From Lachnospiraceae bacterium UBA4711 (GTDB lineage Bacteria > Bacillota > Clostridia > Lachnospirales > Lachnospiraceae), in the NCBI GenBank assembly GCA_002404515.1, contig DHJV01000113.1, positions 14,176 through 45,018 of the forward strand: DNA of 30,843 nt, written 5' to 3'. The notes below the pieces were generated by a model. It was not told the DNA's origin. It made no database searches and saw nothing but the letters and a program-made list of their open reading frames with translations. Of the stretch, positions 15,794 through 25,900 are shown in pieces. Positions within the stretch are counted from its first letter, which is position 1. Each line of letters begins with the position of its first letter. Position numbers and translations under genes: made by a program.

Positions 15794-16282
15794 ATGAGAG
15801 TAGCAGTGATTATGGGTTCCACAAGTGACCTTCCAAAGGTAGAGCCAGCAATTAAGATTCTGAAGGACTATGGCGTACAGGTTGACGTGCGCTGCCTGTC
15901 TGCACATCGTGCACATGCAGGACTTTCAGCATTTATCGAGGAAGCAAATGGAAATGGTACAGAAGTATTTATTACAGCCGCAGGTATGGCAGCCGCACTT
16001 CCGGGCGTTGTTGCAAGCCAGACCGTACTTCCGGTTATCGGTGTTCCAATCTCCGGTTCGGTACTTGATGGACAGGATGCACTTTACTCCATCGTACAGA
16101 TGCCATCCGGAATCCCGGTTGCAACCGTAGCGATCAACGGCGCAAAGAACGCTGCATATCTTGCATTGCAGATCATCGGTGTACAGCATAAGGAAGTACA
16201 GGAGAAGTTGCTTGCAGAGAGAAAGCAGATGGAAGAAAGTGCCATGAAAGCAAATGAAGAAGTGATTGCAAAATACAACTAA
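15794..16282 (+). CDS. purE: PurE-type N5-carboxyaminoimidazole ribonucleotide mutase, variant active site
   Basis: 162 residues, class I PurE length. PurE moves the carboxyl group of N5-CAIR to give CAIR in purine synthesis. Seen: MGSTSDLP (substrate loop), LSAHRAH (holding the general acid/base His of SAHR), PVIGVP, and SIVQMPSGIPVATVAINGAKNAAYLA. Unusual: the loop normally written AAHLPG reads AAALPG, so a widely conserved His is Ala. The mutase may still work, because the SAHR His is present, or it may be a divergent paralogue. AGGAGG lies before the ATG. There is no purK, purC or other pur gene beside it; the neighbours are pdp and pspA. Confidence 0.88.
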   Translation: MRVAVIMGSTSDLPKVEPAIKILKDYGVQVDVRCLSAHRAHAGLSAFIEEANGNGTEVFITAAGMAAALPGVVASQTVLPVIGVPISGSVLDGQDALYSIVQMPSGIPVATVAINGAKNAAYLALQIIGVQHKEVQEKLLAERKQMEESAMKANEEVIAKYN

Positions 16283-16324
16283 GACAAGTTGCAGCGACAA
16301 CACTAAATTTTAACAAAATACCAT

Positions 16325-16353
16325 TTTACTTTGCGTGGTATATCAAGTATAAT
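16325..16353 (+). promoter_or_regulatory. Sigma-A-type promoter for pspA-pcrA
   Basis: -35 TTTACT (16325-16330), a 17-nt spacer, and a perfect -10 TATAAT (16348-16353). It lies about 50 nt before pspA. An inverted repeat ATACCA/TGGTAT (16319-16324, 16337-16342) flanks the -35 and could be an operator. The purE-pspA gap otherwise shows only a weak hairpin after purE (GTTG/CAAC, 16287-16300). Confidence 0.7.
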
Positions 16354-16405
16354 AAAACTATCGTGAGTATACGAAGTACGAGAATTACAGGAGGGTTTTA
16401 TTACA

Positions 16406-17089
16406 ATGGGAATATTACAGAGATTTAAAGACATTATGGCATCAAATATCAATGCACTTCTGGATAAGGCAGAAGACCCGGAGAAGATGATCGATCAGAC
16501 ACTCCGCAATCTGACAAAGGATCTGGGAGAAGTTAAGAAAGAGACTGCTGCTGTTATGGCGGATGAGCAGAGATGCAAACGTGAGCTTGATGAGGTAAAC
16601 TCTGAGATCACAAAGATGCAGGCATATGCAGAGAAGGCACTTCTTGCCGGAAATGAAGCAGATGCCATGAAGTTCCTGGAGCAGAAGAACCAGCTCACAG
16701 CGAAGCAGGCAAGCTTACAGCAGACTTACGATGTTGCTGCCGCAAATGCAATGAAGATGCGTCAGATGCATGACAAGCTTGTAACAGATATCAATCAGCT
16801 CGAATCCCGCCGTGACGCGATCAAGGCGAAGATGAAGGTCGCAAAGACACAGAACCGTCTGAACAAGATGACAAACAATCTGACAGACTCTGCAAGCAGC
16901 ATGGCAGCTTTTGATCGTATGGAAGCAAAGGCAAACGCAATGCTTGATCAGGCAAATGCTATGACCGAACTGAATCAGACTACACAGGAGAGTGGCATCG
17001 ACAGTTTAGCAGCCAAGTATGATGCGGCTCCAAATGCAGCTGTACAGGATGAACTGGCAGCGATGAAGGCAAAGTTAGGGCTACAGTAA
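16406..17089 (+). CDS. pspA: PspA/IM30 family membrane-stress protein
   Basis: 227 residues, nearly all helical coiled coil. PspA/IM30 (ESCRT-III-like) proteins coat and protect stressed membranes. The N-terminal amphipathic helix MGILQRFKDIMASNINALL and the signature DKAEDPEKMIDQTLRNL are typical; long heptad regions run through about residue 170, then a looser Ala/Gln-rich C terminus. AGGAGGG precedes the ATG and a good sigma-A promoter lies 50 nt upstream. No pspB/C or liaF-like partner is adjacent. pcrA begins 4 nt after the stop, so the two are probably co-transcribed. Confidence 0.93.
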   Translation: MGILQRFKDIMASNINALLDKAEDPEKMIDQTLRNLTKDLGEVKKETAAVMADEQRCKRELDEVNSEITKMQAYAEKALLAGNEADAMKFLEQKNQLTAKQASLQQTYDVAAANAMKMRQMHDKLVTDINQLESRRDAIKAKMKVAKTQNRLNKMTNNLTDSASSMAAFDRMEAKANAMLDQANAMTELNQTTQESGIDSLAAKYDAAPNAAVQDELAAMKAKLGLQ

Positions 17090-17093
17090 AACG

Positions 17094-19373
17094 ATGCCGG
17101 GATTAAATGAGAAACAGTTAGAGGCCTGTTGTACAACCGACGGGCCTTTACTTATTTTAGCAGGTGCAGGCTCTGGAAAGACCAGAGTGATCACGCACCG
17201 GATCGCATATCTGATCGATGAGATGTCAGTCAATCCATACAATATACTGGCAATCACATTTACAAATAAGGCTGCGGCAGAGATGCGGGAACGAGTAGAC
17301 AATCTGGTAGGATTTGGCGCGGAGAGTGTGTGGGTATCGACCTTCCATTCCATGTGCGTGCGGATTCTGCGGAAACATATTGACAAGATTGGTGGAACAA
17401 GCAGTTTCACGATCTATGATGCAAGTGAACAGAAGACAGTTGTAAAAGAAGTGCTGAAATATCTGCAATTAGACCCGAAGCTCTATCCGGAACGGGCGAT
17501 GCTTTCCGCCATATCCAAGGCTAAGGAAGGGTATATGACACCGGATGATTATGAGAAAGCACATGCGGCAAGCTTCCGGGATCAGAAGATTGCAGAGGTT
17601 TACCGCGAATATCAGAAGCGTCTGCAGAGCAACAATGCGCTTGATTTTGACGATCTGATCTTCAAGACGATCTTCCTTTTTGAGACGAATCCGGATGTGC
17701 TTGCCGAATATCAGACTCGGTTTAAGTACATTATGGTGGACGAGTATCAGGATACGAACCATACACAGTTTATATTGGTAAAGATGCTGGCAGCGAAATA
17801 CCGGAATTTATGCGTCGTGGGTGATGACGACCAGAGTATTTATAAATTCCGTGGAGCAAATATCTATAATATCCTGAATTTTGAGGAGGAATATCCGGAT
17901 GCCAAGGTAGTAAAGCTGGAGCAGAACTATCGTTCCAAGGCGAATATTTTAAATTCTGCAAATGCGGTGATCGCGAATAACGAGGGCAGAAAGGATAAAC
18001 GCCTCTGGACAGAGCAGGAGGATGGTGAGAAGGTAACATTCACCCGCTATGGTACGGAGTACGAGGAGGCAAATGGTGTTGCGTCCCGGATCAAGACCTT
18101 GAAGAATCAAGGGGTATCACTCGATGATATCGCGATCTTGTATCGAACCAATGCGCAGTCCCGTGTGCTGGAGGAAAAACTTCTGTATGAGAATCTTCCA
18201 TATAAAATCTATGGTGGACAGAACTTCTACGGAAGAAAGGAGATCATGGATCTCGTAAGCTATCTGAAGGTGCTTGCAAACCCGATCGATGATCAGGCAA
18301 TCAAGCGTATCATCAATGTACCGAAGCGTGGGATTGGTGCGACGACTGTGGATAAGCTTGATCTGTATGCACAGTCCAATGGATATAATCTATATGATGC
18401 GTTGCTGGATATCGAGGAAGTACCTGGCATGACACGAAATGTAGAAAAAATTCGGAAATTCACAGACATGATGGAAGGCTTTAAGGCACGTTTGGTACAT
18501 GGCGAATTCATCAGTGAAGTGTTCGATGTGATCATGGATGAGAGTGGATATCGCGAGGCACTGGTGGCAGAAGCTACGGATGAAGCGCGTACCCGGTTGG
18601 ATAATTTAGAGGAATTAAAAAATAAGATTGTTACCTATGAGGAGAGTGCAGAAGTGCCGACGCTGACCGGACTTCTTGAAGATATCGCACTGGTGGCAGA
18701 TACCGAGGAGCAAGACGAGGATGGTGTGCCAACTGCAAAGGTAACGCTGATGACCCTGCATAGCGCGAAAGGTCTGGAGTTTCCATATGTATTTATGACC
18801 GGTATGGAAGAACGGTTATTCCCTAGTGGCATGTCGCTGGATTCGGATGATCCGGATGCACTCGAAGAAGAGCGGAGACTCTGCTATGTCGGAATCACAC
18901 GTGCAATGGAGAAGCTGTATATGACGGCTGCCGGACAGCGGATGGTGCATGGTTCGACGAATTTCGAGGAAGTATCGCGTTTCGTTAAAGAGATTCCGAA
19001 GCATTATCTGGAGTACGAAGAGAAGGCGTTTGGTTATGCACCGGTGAATATGGATCGGATTCCGTCGAAAAAGCCAGCAGAGCAGGTAATCCAGTTAAAG
19101 GCATATGGCAAGAACAATCCGTATACGCGTTCTGCCACGTCAAATGCAAACCCAAGTGCGAATCCGGGATTTGGAAAGGCATTTCCGATGGGGAATACAG
19201 CGTCGGCACCAGCTAGTTATGAAGTCGGAGACAGGGTACGCCATATCAAATTTGGAAATGGCGAGGTAATCGATGTGATTCCATCGGGTGGAGATCAGGA
19301 AATCGTTGTAAATTTTGACCGGGTTGGAGAAAAACATTTATTTGCATCGCTTGTAAAAATGAAAAAGTTGTAA
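17094..19373 (+). CDS. pcrA: ATP-dependent 3'-5' DNA helicase PcrA/UvrD
   Basis: 759 residues, the usual size for this superfamily 1A helicase in DNA repair and replication. Motifs in order: Q-motif LNEKQLEA, Walker A AGAGSGKT (residues 23-30), Ia AITFTNKAAAEM, II VDEYQDTN, III DDDQSIYKFRGA, IV LEQNYRS, V TLMTLHSAKGLEFPYVF, VI EERRLCYVGITRA. A C-terminal Tudor-like region (VGDRVRHIKFGNGEV, about residues 705-755), which binds RNA polymerase in related proteins, is present. The start is 4 nt after pspA and has only a poor Shine-Dalgarno match, so translation may depend on pspA. No truncation was seen. Confidence 0.97.
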   Translation: MPGLNEKQLEACCTTDGPLLILAGAGSGKTRVITHRIAYLIDEMSVNPYNILAITFTNKAAAEMRERVDNLVGFGAESVWVSTFHSMCVRILRKHIDKIGGTSSFTIYDASEQKTVVKEVLKYLQLDPKLYPERAMLSAISKAKEGYMTPDDYEKAHAASFRDQKIAEVYREYQKRLQSNNALDFDDLIFKTIFLFETNPDVLAEYQTRFKYIMVDEYQDTNHTQFILVKMLAAKYRNLCVVGDDDQSIYKFRGANIYNILNFEEEYPDAKVVKLEQNYRSKANILNSANAVIANNEGRKDKRLWTEQEDGEKVTFTRYGTEYEEANGVASRIKTLKNQGVSLDDIAILYRTNAQSRVLEEKLLYENLPYKIYGGQNFYGRKEIMDLVSYLKVLANPIDDQAIKRIINVPKRGIGATTVDKLDLYAQSNGYNLYDALLDIEEVPGMTRNVEKIRKFTDMMEGFKARLVHGEFISEVFDVIMDESGYREALVAEATDEARTRLDNLEELKNKIVTYEESAEVPTLTGLLEDIALVADTEEQDEDGVPTAKVTLMTLHSAKGLEFPYVFMTGMEERLFPSGMSLDSDDPDALEEERRLCYVGITRAMEKLYMTAAGQRMVHGSTNFEEVSRFVKEIPKHYLEYEEKAFGYAPVNMDRIPSKKPAEQVIQLKAYGKNNPYTRSATSNANPSANPGFGKAFPMGNTASAPASYEVGDRVRHIKFGNGEVIDVIPSGGDQEIVVNFDRVGEKHLFASLVKMKKL

Positions 19374-19380
19374 ATCACGG

Positions 19381-19409
19381 TAGAAATATCGGATAAGCTG
19401 TGGTAAAAT
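19381..19409 (+). promoter_or_regulatory. Possible promoter of the 84-residue membrane protein
   Basis: TAGAAA (19381-19386), a 17-nt spacer and TAAAAT (19404-19409), 37 nt before the start codon. The -10 matches 5 of 6 and the -35 only 4 of 6, so the call is weak. Confidence 0.4.
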
Positions 19410-19446
19410 TAGTTTATCAGTAGCGATGAAAGGAAGGTAGAAAACT

Positions 19447-19701
19447 ATGAAAAAGTGTTGTGACGAAGTAAAAGTTGTAAAAGAAGACGAATGCGTGACA
19501 GAAGCAAAAAACGCGTTTTTCTCTGTTGCATTGATCGTTGGTATTCTGACAATCATCGTAGGTATCTGCGTAGCAGTTTACAAGTATCTGACACCAGATT
19601 ACTTAGATGATTTCGACGATTACGATGATGACTTTGATGATAGCTTCTTTGATGATGACGATGCAGAGGCATCCACAGAGGAGAAGAAGGACGAGGAATA
19701 A
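19447..19701 (+). CDS. Small one-TM protein with acidic C-terminal tail, function unknown
   Basis: 84 residues. A Lys/Cys-containing N terminus (MKKCCDEVKVVKEDE) precedes one hydrophobic segment (about residues 23-47), then a tail made almost only of Asp, Glu, Phe and Tyr (DDFDDYDDDFDDSFFDDDD). GGAAGG lies about 9 nt before the ATG. It stands alone between pcrA and a strong terminator. I do not recognise the family; similar short acidic-tail membrane proteins occur in Clostridia. The clean ribosome site, coding bias and following terminator support it as a real gene. Confidence 0.75.
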   Translation: MKKCCDEVKVVKEDECVTEAKNAFFSVALIVGILTIIVGICVAVYKYLTPDYLDDFDDYDDDFDDSFFDDDDAEASTEEKKDEE

Positions 19702-19728
19702 ACGTACTTCGGAAGATGGTTACAAAAG

Positions 19729-19763
19729 CCTGCCGCACCAGAAATTGGTGTGGCAGGTTTTTT
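19729..19763 (+). terminator. Intrinsic terminator after the small membrane protein
   Basis: CCTGCCGCACCA (19729-19740) pairs with TGGTGTGGCAGG (19746-19757), one G-U pair, a 5-nt loop, then six T. It is the strongest terminator in the window and closes the pspA-pcrA side before the adhesin gene. Confidence 0.9.
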
Positions 19764-19808
19764 GTGTTTAAACAGTCAAAAAAAGCATTATTTAACAGAA
19801 ACAAAATA

Positions 19809-19837
19809 TTGAAAATATAGACTATATCATGTAGAAT
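19809..19837 (+). promoter_or_regulatory. Sigma-A-type promoter of the adhesin gene
   Basis: -35 TTGAAA (5 of 6), a 17-nt spacer, -10 TAGAAT (5 of 6). It is the best fit in the gap and implies a 5' leader of about 150 nt before the start at 19997. Confidence 0.65.
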
Positions 19838-19853
19838 ATTATTCAATAGTGGG

Positions 19854-19971
19854 TTACTGTCGATATAAAAATTGAACAGTAATATTTTATAACTTAACTC
19901 TACTCTGAACAGAGGAAGGTCAGAGTTTATCATAGATCGTTCCAATGCATAAATGCGAGGATGCATTTGGA
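19854..19971 (+). other. Hairpin-rich 5' leader of the adhesin gene
   Basis: Three inverted repeats lie between the promoter and the start: TTACTGT/ACAGTAA (19854-19860, 19876-19882), ACTCTGA/TCAGAGT (19902-19908, 19920-19926) and TCCAATGCAT/ATGCATTTGGA with one bulge (19941-19950, 19961-19971). The last ends 11 nt before the Shine-Dalgarno site. They may stabilise the mRNA or control translation; no known riboswitch is recognised. Confidence 0.45.
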
Positions 19972-19996
19972 AAAAAGAAAATGGAGGATGGAGTTT

Positions 19997-22900
19997 ATGA
20001 ACAAACAAAAAAACAAGAAAAAAGTGATAGCATTTCTGCTTTCTATGTTGATGTTAATTTCATTATTCCAGAACATCAGCTATACGCCGATTGCAGAAGG
20101 CGGGGAAACAGAGAGTGTCGCAACGGGAAGTGATGCAAATTTCGAAACAGGACAACAAAGTTTAGAAACACAAGAAAATCCAAATGGTGTTTCTTTAGAA
20201 GAAGAGAATTTGAATGAAGTTTCACAAAATGTGGCAGATGATTCCGTTGATCTTACACTTTGGGACAATGCATATACAGATACATCAGATGGAATAACGA
20301 TGAGTTTTACTGCCAGTGTTAAACATAATGGGCAGGAAACGGATTTAGATCAGGTAACAAAAGTATACGAAGGTGATGAGTTCAACTTAAAATATAAATG
20401 GGAATTAGATAACAGCCGTATTCCGAGAACCGGAGAATCTATTTATATCAAAGTTAATTTTAATGATTTGAATAACCTTGAACTGATTTCTGGAAAGCAG
20501 GATATTCTGCTTGAAGGAAAGAGAGTAGGTTATATTTATATTAGTGATGGTTATGCATACATTTGCCTGGACAATGTGGCTTTCTTGCAGGAAAACACAA
20601 GAAAGGGAGACGGAACTATATACGGAAAGGTAAAGCTGACAGAAACCGATAAGAAATCTGGAGACAAAATAACGATCGGAACTGCACAGAAAAAAGTTTC
20701 AGGCGTGACTTACGATGACGGATCAGCAACAAGTACGATGACGGTTCAAAAGACAACTGATGGAAAAGCTACTTATGATCAGGGTACAAAGACATGGAAA
20801 CAGTCATATAAGCTGACATTAAAAACGACTGGTCCTGTGTCAGAGGTATCTTTGACAGATAGTTTAGGTGCAAACTTAACGAATATTTCTAATATCAAGA
20901 TTGCAAGCAGCAATGATTCAAATGTCACTGCGAATACCACATATGGAAGTTTTGATGATCTGGCAAATGCTTTGAATAAACTTGGTTCATCGGATGGCAG
21001 TACTACAACTGTGGAAGTTACTTATGATGTACAGACGGATGAGGGTATTTTTGACTCGGATAATGCAAATAGTGCTTCTTATACAAATACAGTCGATTAT
21101 ACATATAAGAACAATAAAAAGGAGACAAAATCGGGAACCACTTCAGCAACCTACGATGTGACAAGACCAGAAGTAAAGAAAACGGGTTCATTGGATGAGG
21201 CTTCCAAGGTTGTGAAATGGACGATTACGATTGATTTGAAGGACTATGCAGGAGAGTATGATTCTTTGGATGCATTGCTGGGTGCAAATGGTTCAATTTT
21301 GGATATACCAAATGTGGGTTCTGAATTATGTGATAGCAATGGTAATCCCTTAGGACAAGCAAATAAGAAATTATCAGCAGGTGATTTTGCAGGAAATAAT
21401 GGAGTATATACAGCAACTATTTACACCAAAGTAACGGATGATTACATGAATTCAGCAACCAAACTGGATGTAAAAAATGATGTAACTCTTACAACAGATA
21501 AGGGTTATAAATATACGGGAACCGGAACTGTGCAGACGCCGGGAAAAGAATGGTCTATTGAAAAGCATGCTGTGAAAATGCAGGATGGATATATTTATTG
21601 GACGGTTTCTGTGAAAGATATTCCGGAAAATCTGACAAATGTGTATATCAAAGATAATATGCAAAAATACTGGAATAATCCGGGAAGCATGTCAGGCATA
21701 TATAACACAAAGATTACATTTACAAGAAAAGATAATTCATCGTTTGATGTAGATGCGACTGATTCAAATGATGCCAATATTGACAATGAATATGTGACAT
21801 ATACGCCAGACACTGCAGGAAATAATCAAGGATATGATTATAAGTTTGCGTTTAAAGATAGTCTCTTTACAGGATCGAATCCGGTAAAGGAAATAACATT
21901 AGAATATAAGACTAAGATTTTGGATACTGATTTGAATCAGGTACAGAGAAATTATAAAAACGAAGCAGACATTTATTATTCTGCAAATGGCAAGGAAGAG
22001 AAAAAAAGTGATGAAGATGTATATACAAATCCATTGCCACCTTTGAATAAGACAGTTACAGCGCAGGTAGATGAAACAGGTAAGATTAGCTACATGTTAG
22101 ATGTGTCATTGAATTCCATGGCGCTTTCAGGGGGAGAATCCGTTACGATTGCGGATACATTACCAACGGATATGAAATTATCCTCCAGTACGATAACTGC
22201 ATATTTCTATGTCAGAGATGTAGCGCATAATACTGCGGGCAAGTTATCGGATCGACCGTATTTTGCCGGTGGAGCAACGATACCGAACATTGATCTTCAG
22301 ACAAGTGAAACGAATGGAATTGCAAGTTTTACGATTCCGGTTACTGCGGATTATATTAATTTGATGAATGCCATTGACAACTATTCAGCGGGAACAGAGA
22401 CACATGTTCGGATTGAGTATACGACAGAAGTAACAAGTCTGGAGGATTTTGCAAAGAAGGGATCAGAAACCTTTACGAATTCTGCACAGTTAAAGATAGG
22501 CAGTGCAAATGTTGGAACACCAGTATCGACGACAACGACATTGACAGCACCAGCATTGGTATCTAAGGATGGAGTATTTTACGGTACCTATGATAACACG
22601 ACAGGTGCAGATAACAGCAAATATAATACAGCCGAGTATACGATCGAAGTCAACAAAGGTGCTTATGATCTGGTATCAGGAGATGGGAAATTAATAGCGT
22701 ATGATAAACTTGGTACTGCATTCTCTTATAATATGCAGAGTATCAAGGTATACGAAGTAAATGGCAGTACAGAAACATTATTGACAAGCGGAACCGATTA
22801 TACAGTCAGCTATGATGGATCTTCAAATTCACTTAAGTTTGAATTACCGGATAGCAAGTATTTGAAGATAACCTATACAACGAAATGTAATCTGAAGTTT

Positions 22901-25900
22901 ATGGAAGGAAATAGTTCGATAACATTGACAGATGAACAGTCTTCCAATACATTTACATTAAATGGATATCAGCCAGATCAGGGTGGAACGAAAACGTTCC
23001 AGGGACAGGTGTTTACGAAAGGACAGCATGAGGCAGAATCCAATTATGGCTCAATTGAGTTATATAAATATTGGACAGATGCGGCAGGAACGACACATGC
23101 GTTGAAAGACTCCACATTCCGTTTGTATGAAGCAACCTATGATTCTGCAACAGGAACCATGACACGTGGAAAGATGGTAAAGGATACGGATGTGCTGAAA
23201 GTAACGGATGATGTTGCAGGTAAGCTGACAATTGATCGATTGAATTATGATCAGATTTATGAGTTGGTGGAAGTATCTGCTGCAGAGGGATTTGATGTTC
23301 GGGCAGATTCGTTCTACTTTGTACTTCAAAAGTCATCGAGCATAACGATTCCAAACGGATACGAGGGAAAGACGTTTACAAATGGTACGGGATATAATCT
23401 TCCATATAAAAATGAAAAGTCTACGTACTATACAGGTTCCTACGACTTTTCAGCTACAAAGCAGTTAGATGGTACAACCGATTATGCAACTGGAAACACC
23501 TATACCTTTAAGAATTTTGCAGTGGAAGAGGTATCATCAGATGCTGCAAACGCTACCAAGGTAAAGGATATTACGACCGGAACAACTGCTGGAAGTACAA
23601 CAGGAGCAATTACATTTGCAGGTAAGGCAAGTTATAGTTCTGCAACAGCAGGAGATGTAGGAAAACATTACTACAAGGTGTATGAGACAAGCTCTGGATA
23701 CACAGATGTAACAACGGATGCAAACTATTATATTCTGACGGTAGATGTTAAACAGGATGATGCTACGAATCCGACAAAGCTGGTTGCAACATGCAGTAAG
23801 ATTACGAAGTATAACAGTGCAGGAACCGGTACCACGGCTTCAAAGGTTGTATTTAATAATACGACCGTGACTACGACGATTCAGGGTACAAAATCATGGG
23901 TTGGTGATACCACAGCAGATCGTCCGGCTAGCATTCAGGTAAGGTTATATAAGTTGAAGCAGGGTGGAAACGAGAATGACGATGCCGATTGGGAACAGGT
24001 CGGAGCAGTCAGGACTGTAGATGCAGCAGGTGCATGGAAGTATTCATTTGGAACATTGCCAAAGTATTATCCGGGAACGGCTACTGAGATTCCATATAAG
24101 GTAGTAGAGACAGCGGTCGCTGGATATACGACAAGTTACCCTGCAGGTACTTATAATATCGTGAATACAATGATTCAGACATCCGGCAGCATTACATTTA
24201 CTGCATTAAAGAAGCTGGATAATGCAACGAACTATTCAGCCGACTATACATTTGCAGGATTTGCAGTGGATGAACTGAATGCAGATCTGTCAACAAAGAA
24301 GGCAGAAGCTGCTACGGGAACAACCAGGGGCAGTACAAATGGAACCGTAACATTTACCCCACTGACATATGATTCAGCCGTGACAGGAGATGTCGGAGAG
24401 CATATTTACAAGATTTATGAAAAAGAATCAGGTTATACAGGTGTTACAAAAGATGATACATATTATGTAGTTAAGGTAAATGTGACTAAGAATACCGTAA
24501 ACAACAAATTAGATGCAGCAGTTACTTCTGTACAGAAATATGTGAATGGAGCTGCAAATGGCAGTGCAGGAACAAGCTTAGGTGCAGTTATCTTTGAGAA
24601 TACAACAGAAAAAACATCTGTATCAGGAACTAAGACATGGGTAGATACGGGATATGAAGCGTATCGTCCATCCAGCATTGAACTGAATTTGTATCGATTG
24701 AAGCGTGGTACGATAGCAGATTGGGAGTTGGTAAAAACACAGAGTTTGAGTACAACAGAAACGAGCTTTACATTTGATAATCTGGATAAATACTATGCAG
24801 GTACAAATGAGGAAATCCAGTATAAGGTAGAAGAAACACCGGTTTCCGGATATACGACGACATATGCAGCAAATGGATATGATATCACGAATACCTTACA
24901 GACAACTAAGGTGACAATCCGCAAGGATTGGGATGATAATAATAATGCAGATCAGGCAAGACCAACCAGCCTTACGGTATCTCTGATGGAAAATGGAGTT
25001 AAAGCATCGAAGGCAGATATTGTATTGAATGCAGCGAACAACTGGACTGCAAGCTGGGACAGTCTGCCGGTTTATAAGAATGGTGTAGAGATTCAGTATA
25101 CGGTTGTTGAGAATACCGCAAGTATGCCGGCTGGATATTCACAGAAGTCATCTGTGATCCAGAAGCAGAGTGATGGAACTTATCAGGCGGTTATCACGAA
25201 TCAGTATTCGATGGATAAAGTCAGCCATACAGTGACAAAGGTATGGAAAGATGACAGCAACCGCGACGGTTTGCGGACACCAATTACGGTACGGCTTATG
25301 GCAGATGGCGTGGCTGTAACAGGTCCGGATGCAACGCAGGAATTGAATGAGACAAACCATTGGACATACACATGGAATGATCTGAACAAGCTGGATGCAA
25401 GAGGAAACAATATCGAGTACACGGTCGAAGAGGTTGGCACAGTCACAGGCTATACAACGGCGGCTGTATCAGCAGGATCAGCCACGACGATCACGAATAC
25501 GCATACAGTTCGTACAAGAGATATTACAGTTAATAAAGTATGGGATGACAATAATATAGCATCTCGTCCAACAAGCGTGGATGTTCAGTTGTATGCAAAT
25601 GGTTCTGCAGCTGGAGCCGCTGTAACACTGAATGCTGTAAATAACTGGACTCATACATGGAACGACCTTCCATATAATGAGACTGGACAGGAGATTGTAT
25701 ATACAGTCAAAGAGGTAGCTGTACCACAGGGCTATGGTGTATCTTATAGTCCGATGACAGTCGATCCGACAGGAAATGGTTCTATCACAGTTACAAACTC
25801 TTATCCATCTACGACAAGAACTGTTACTAAGGTATGGGATGATCAGAATAATAATGATCGGAAACGCCCGGGCAGTGTACAGGTACAGTTAAAATATGAT

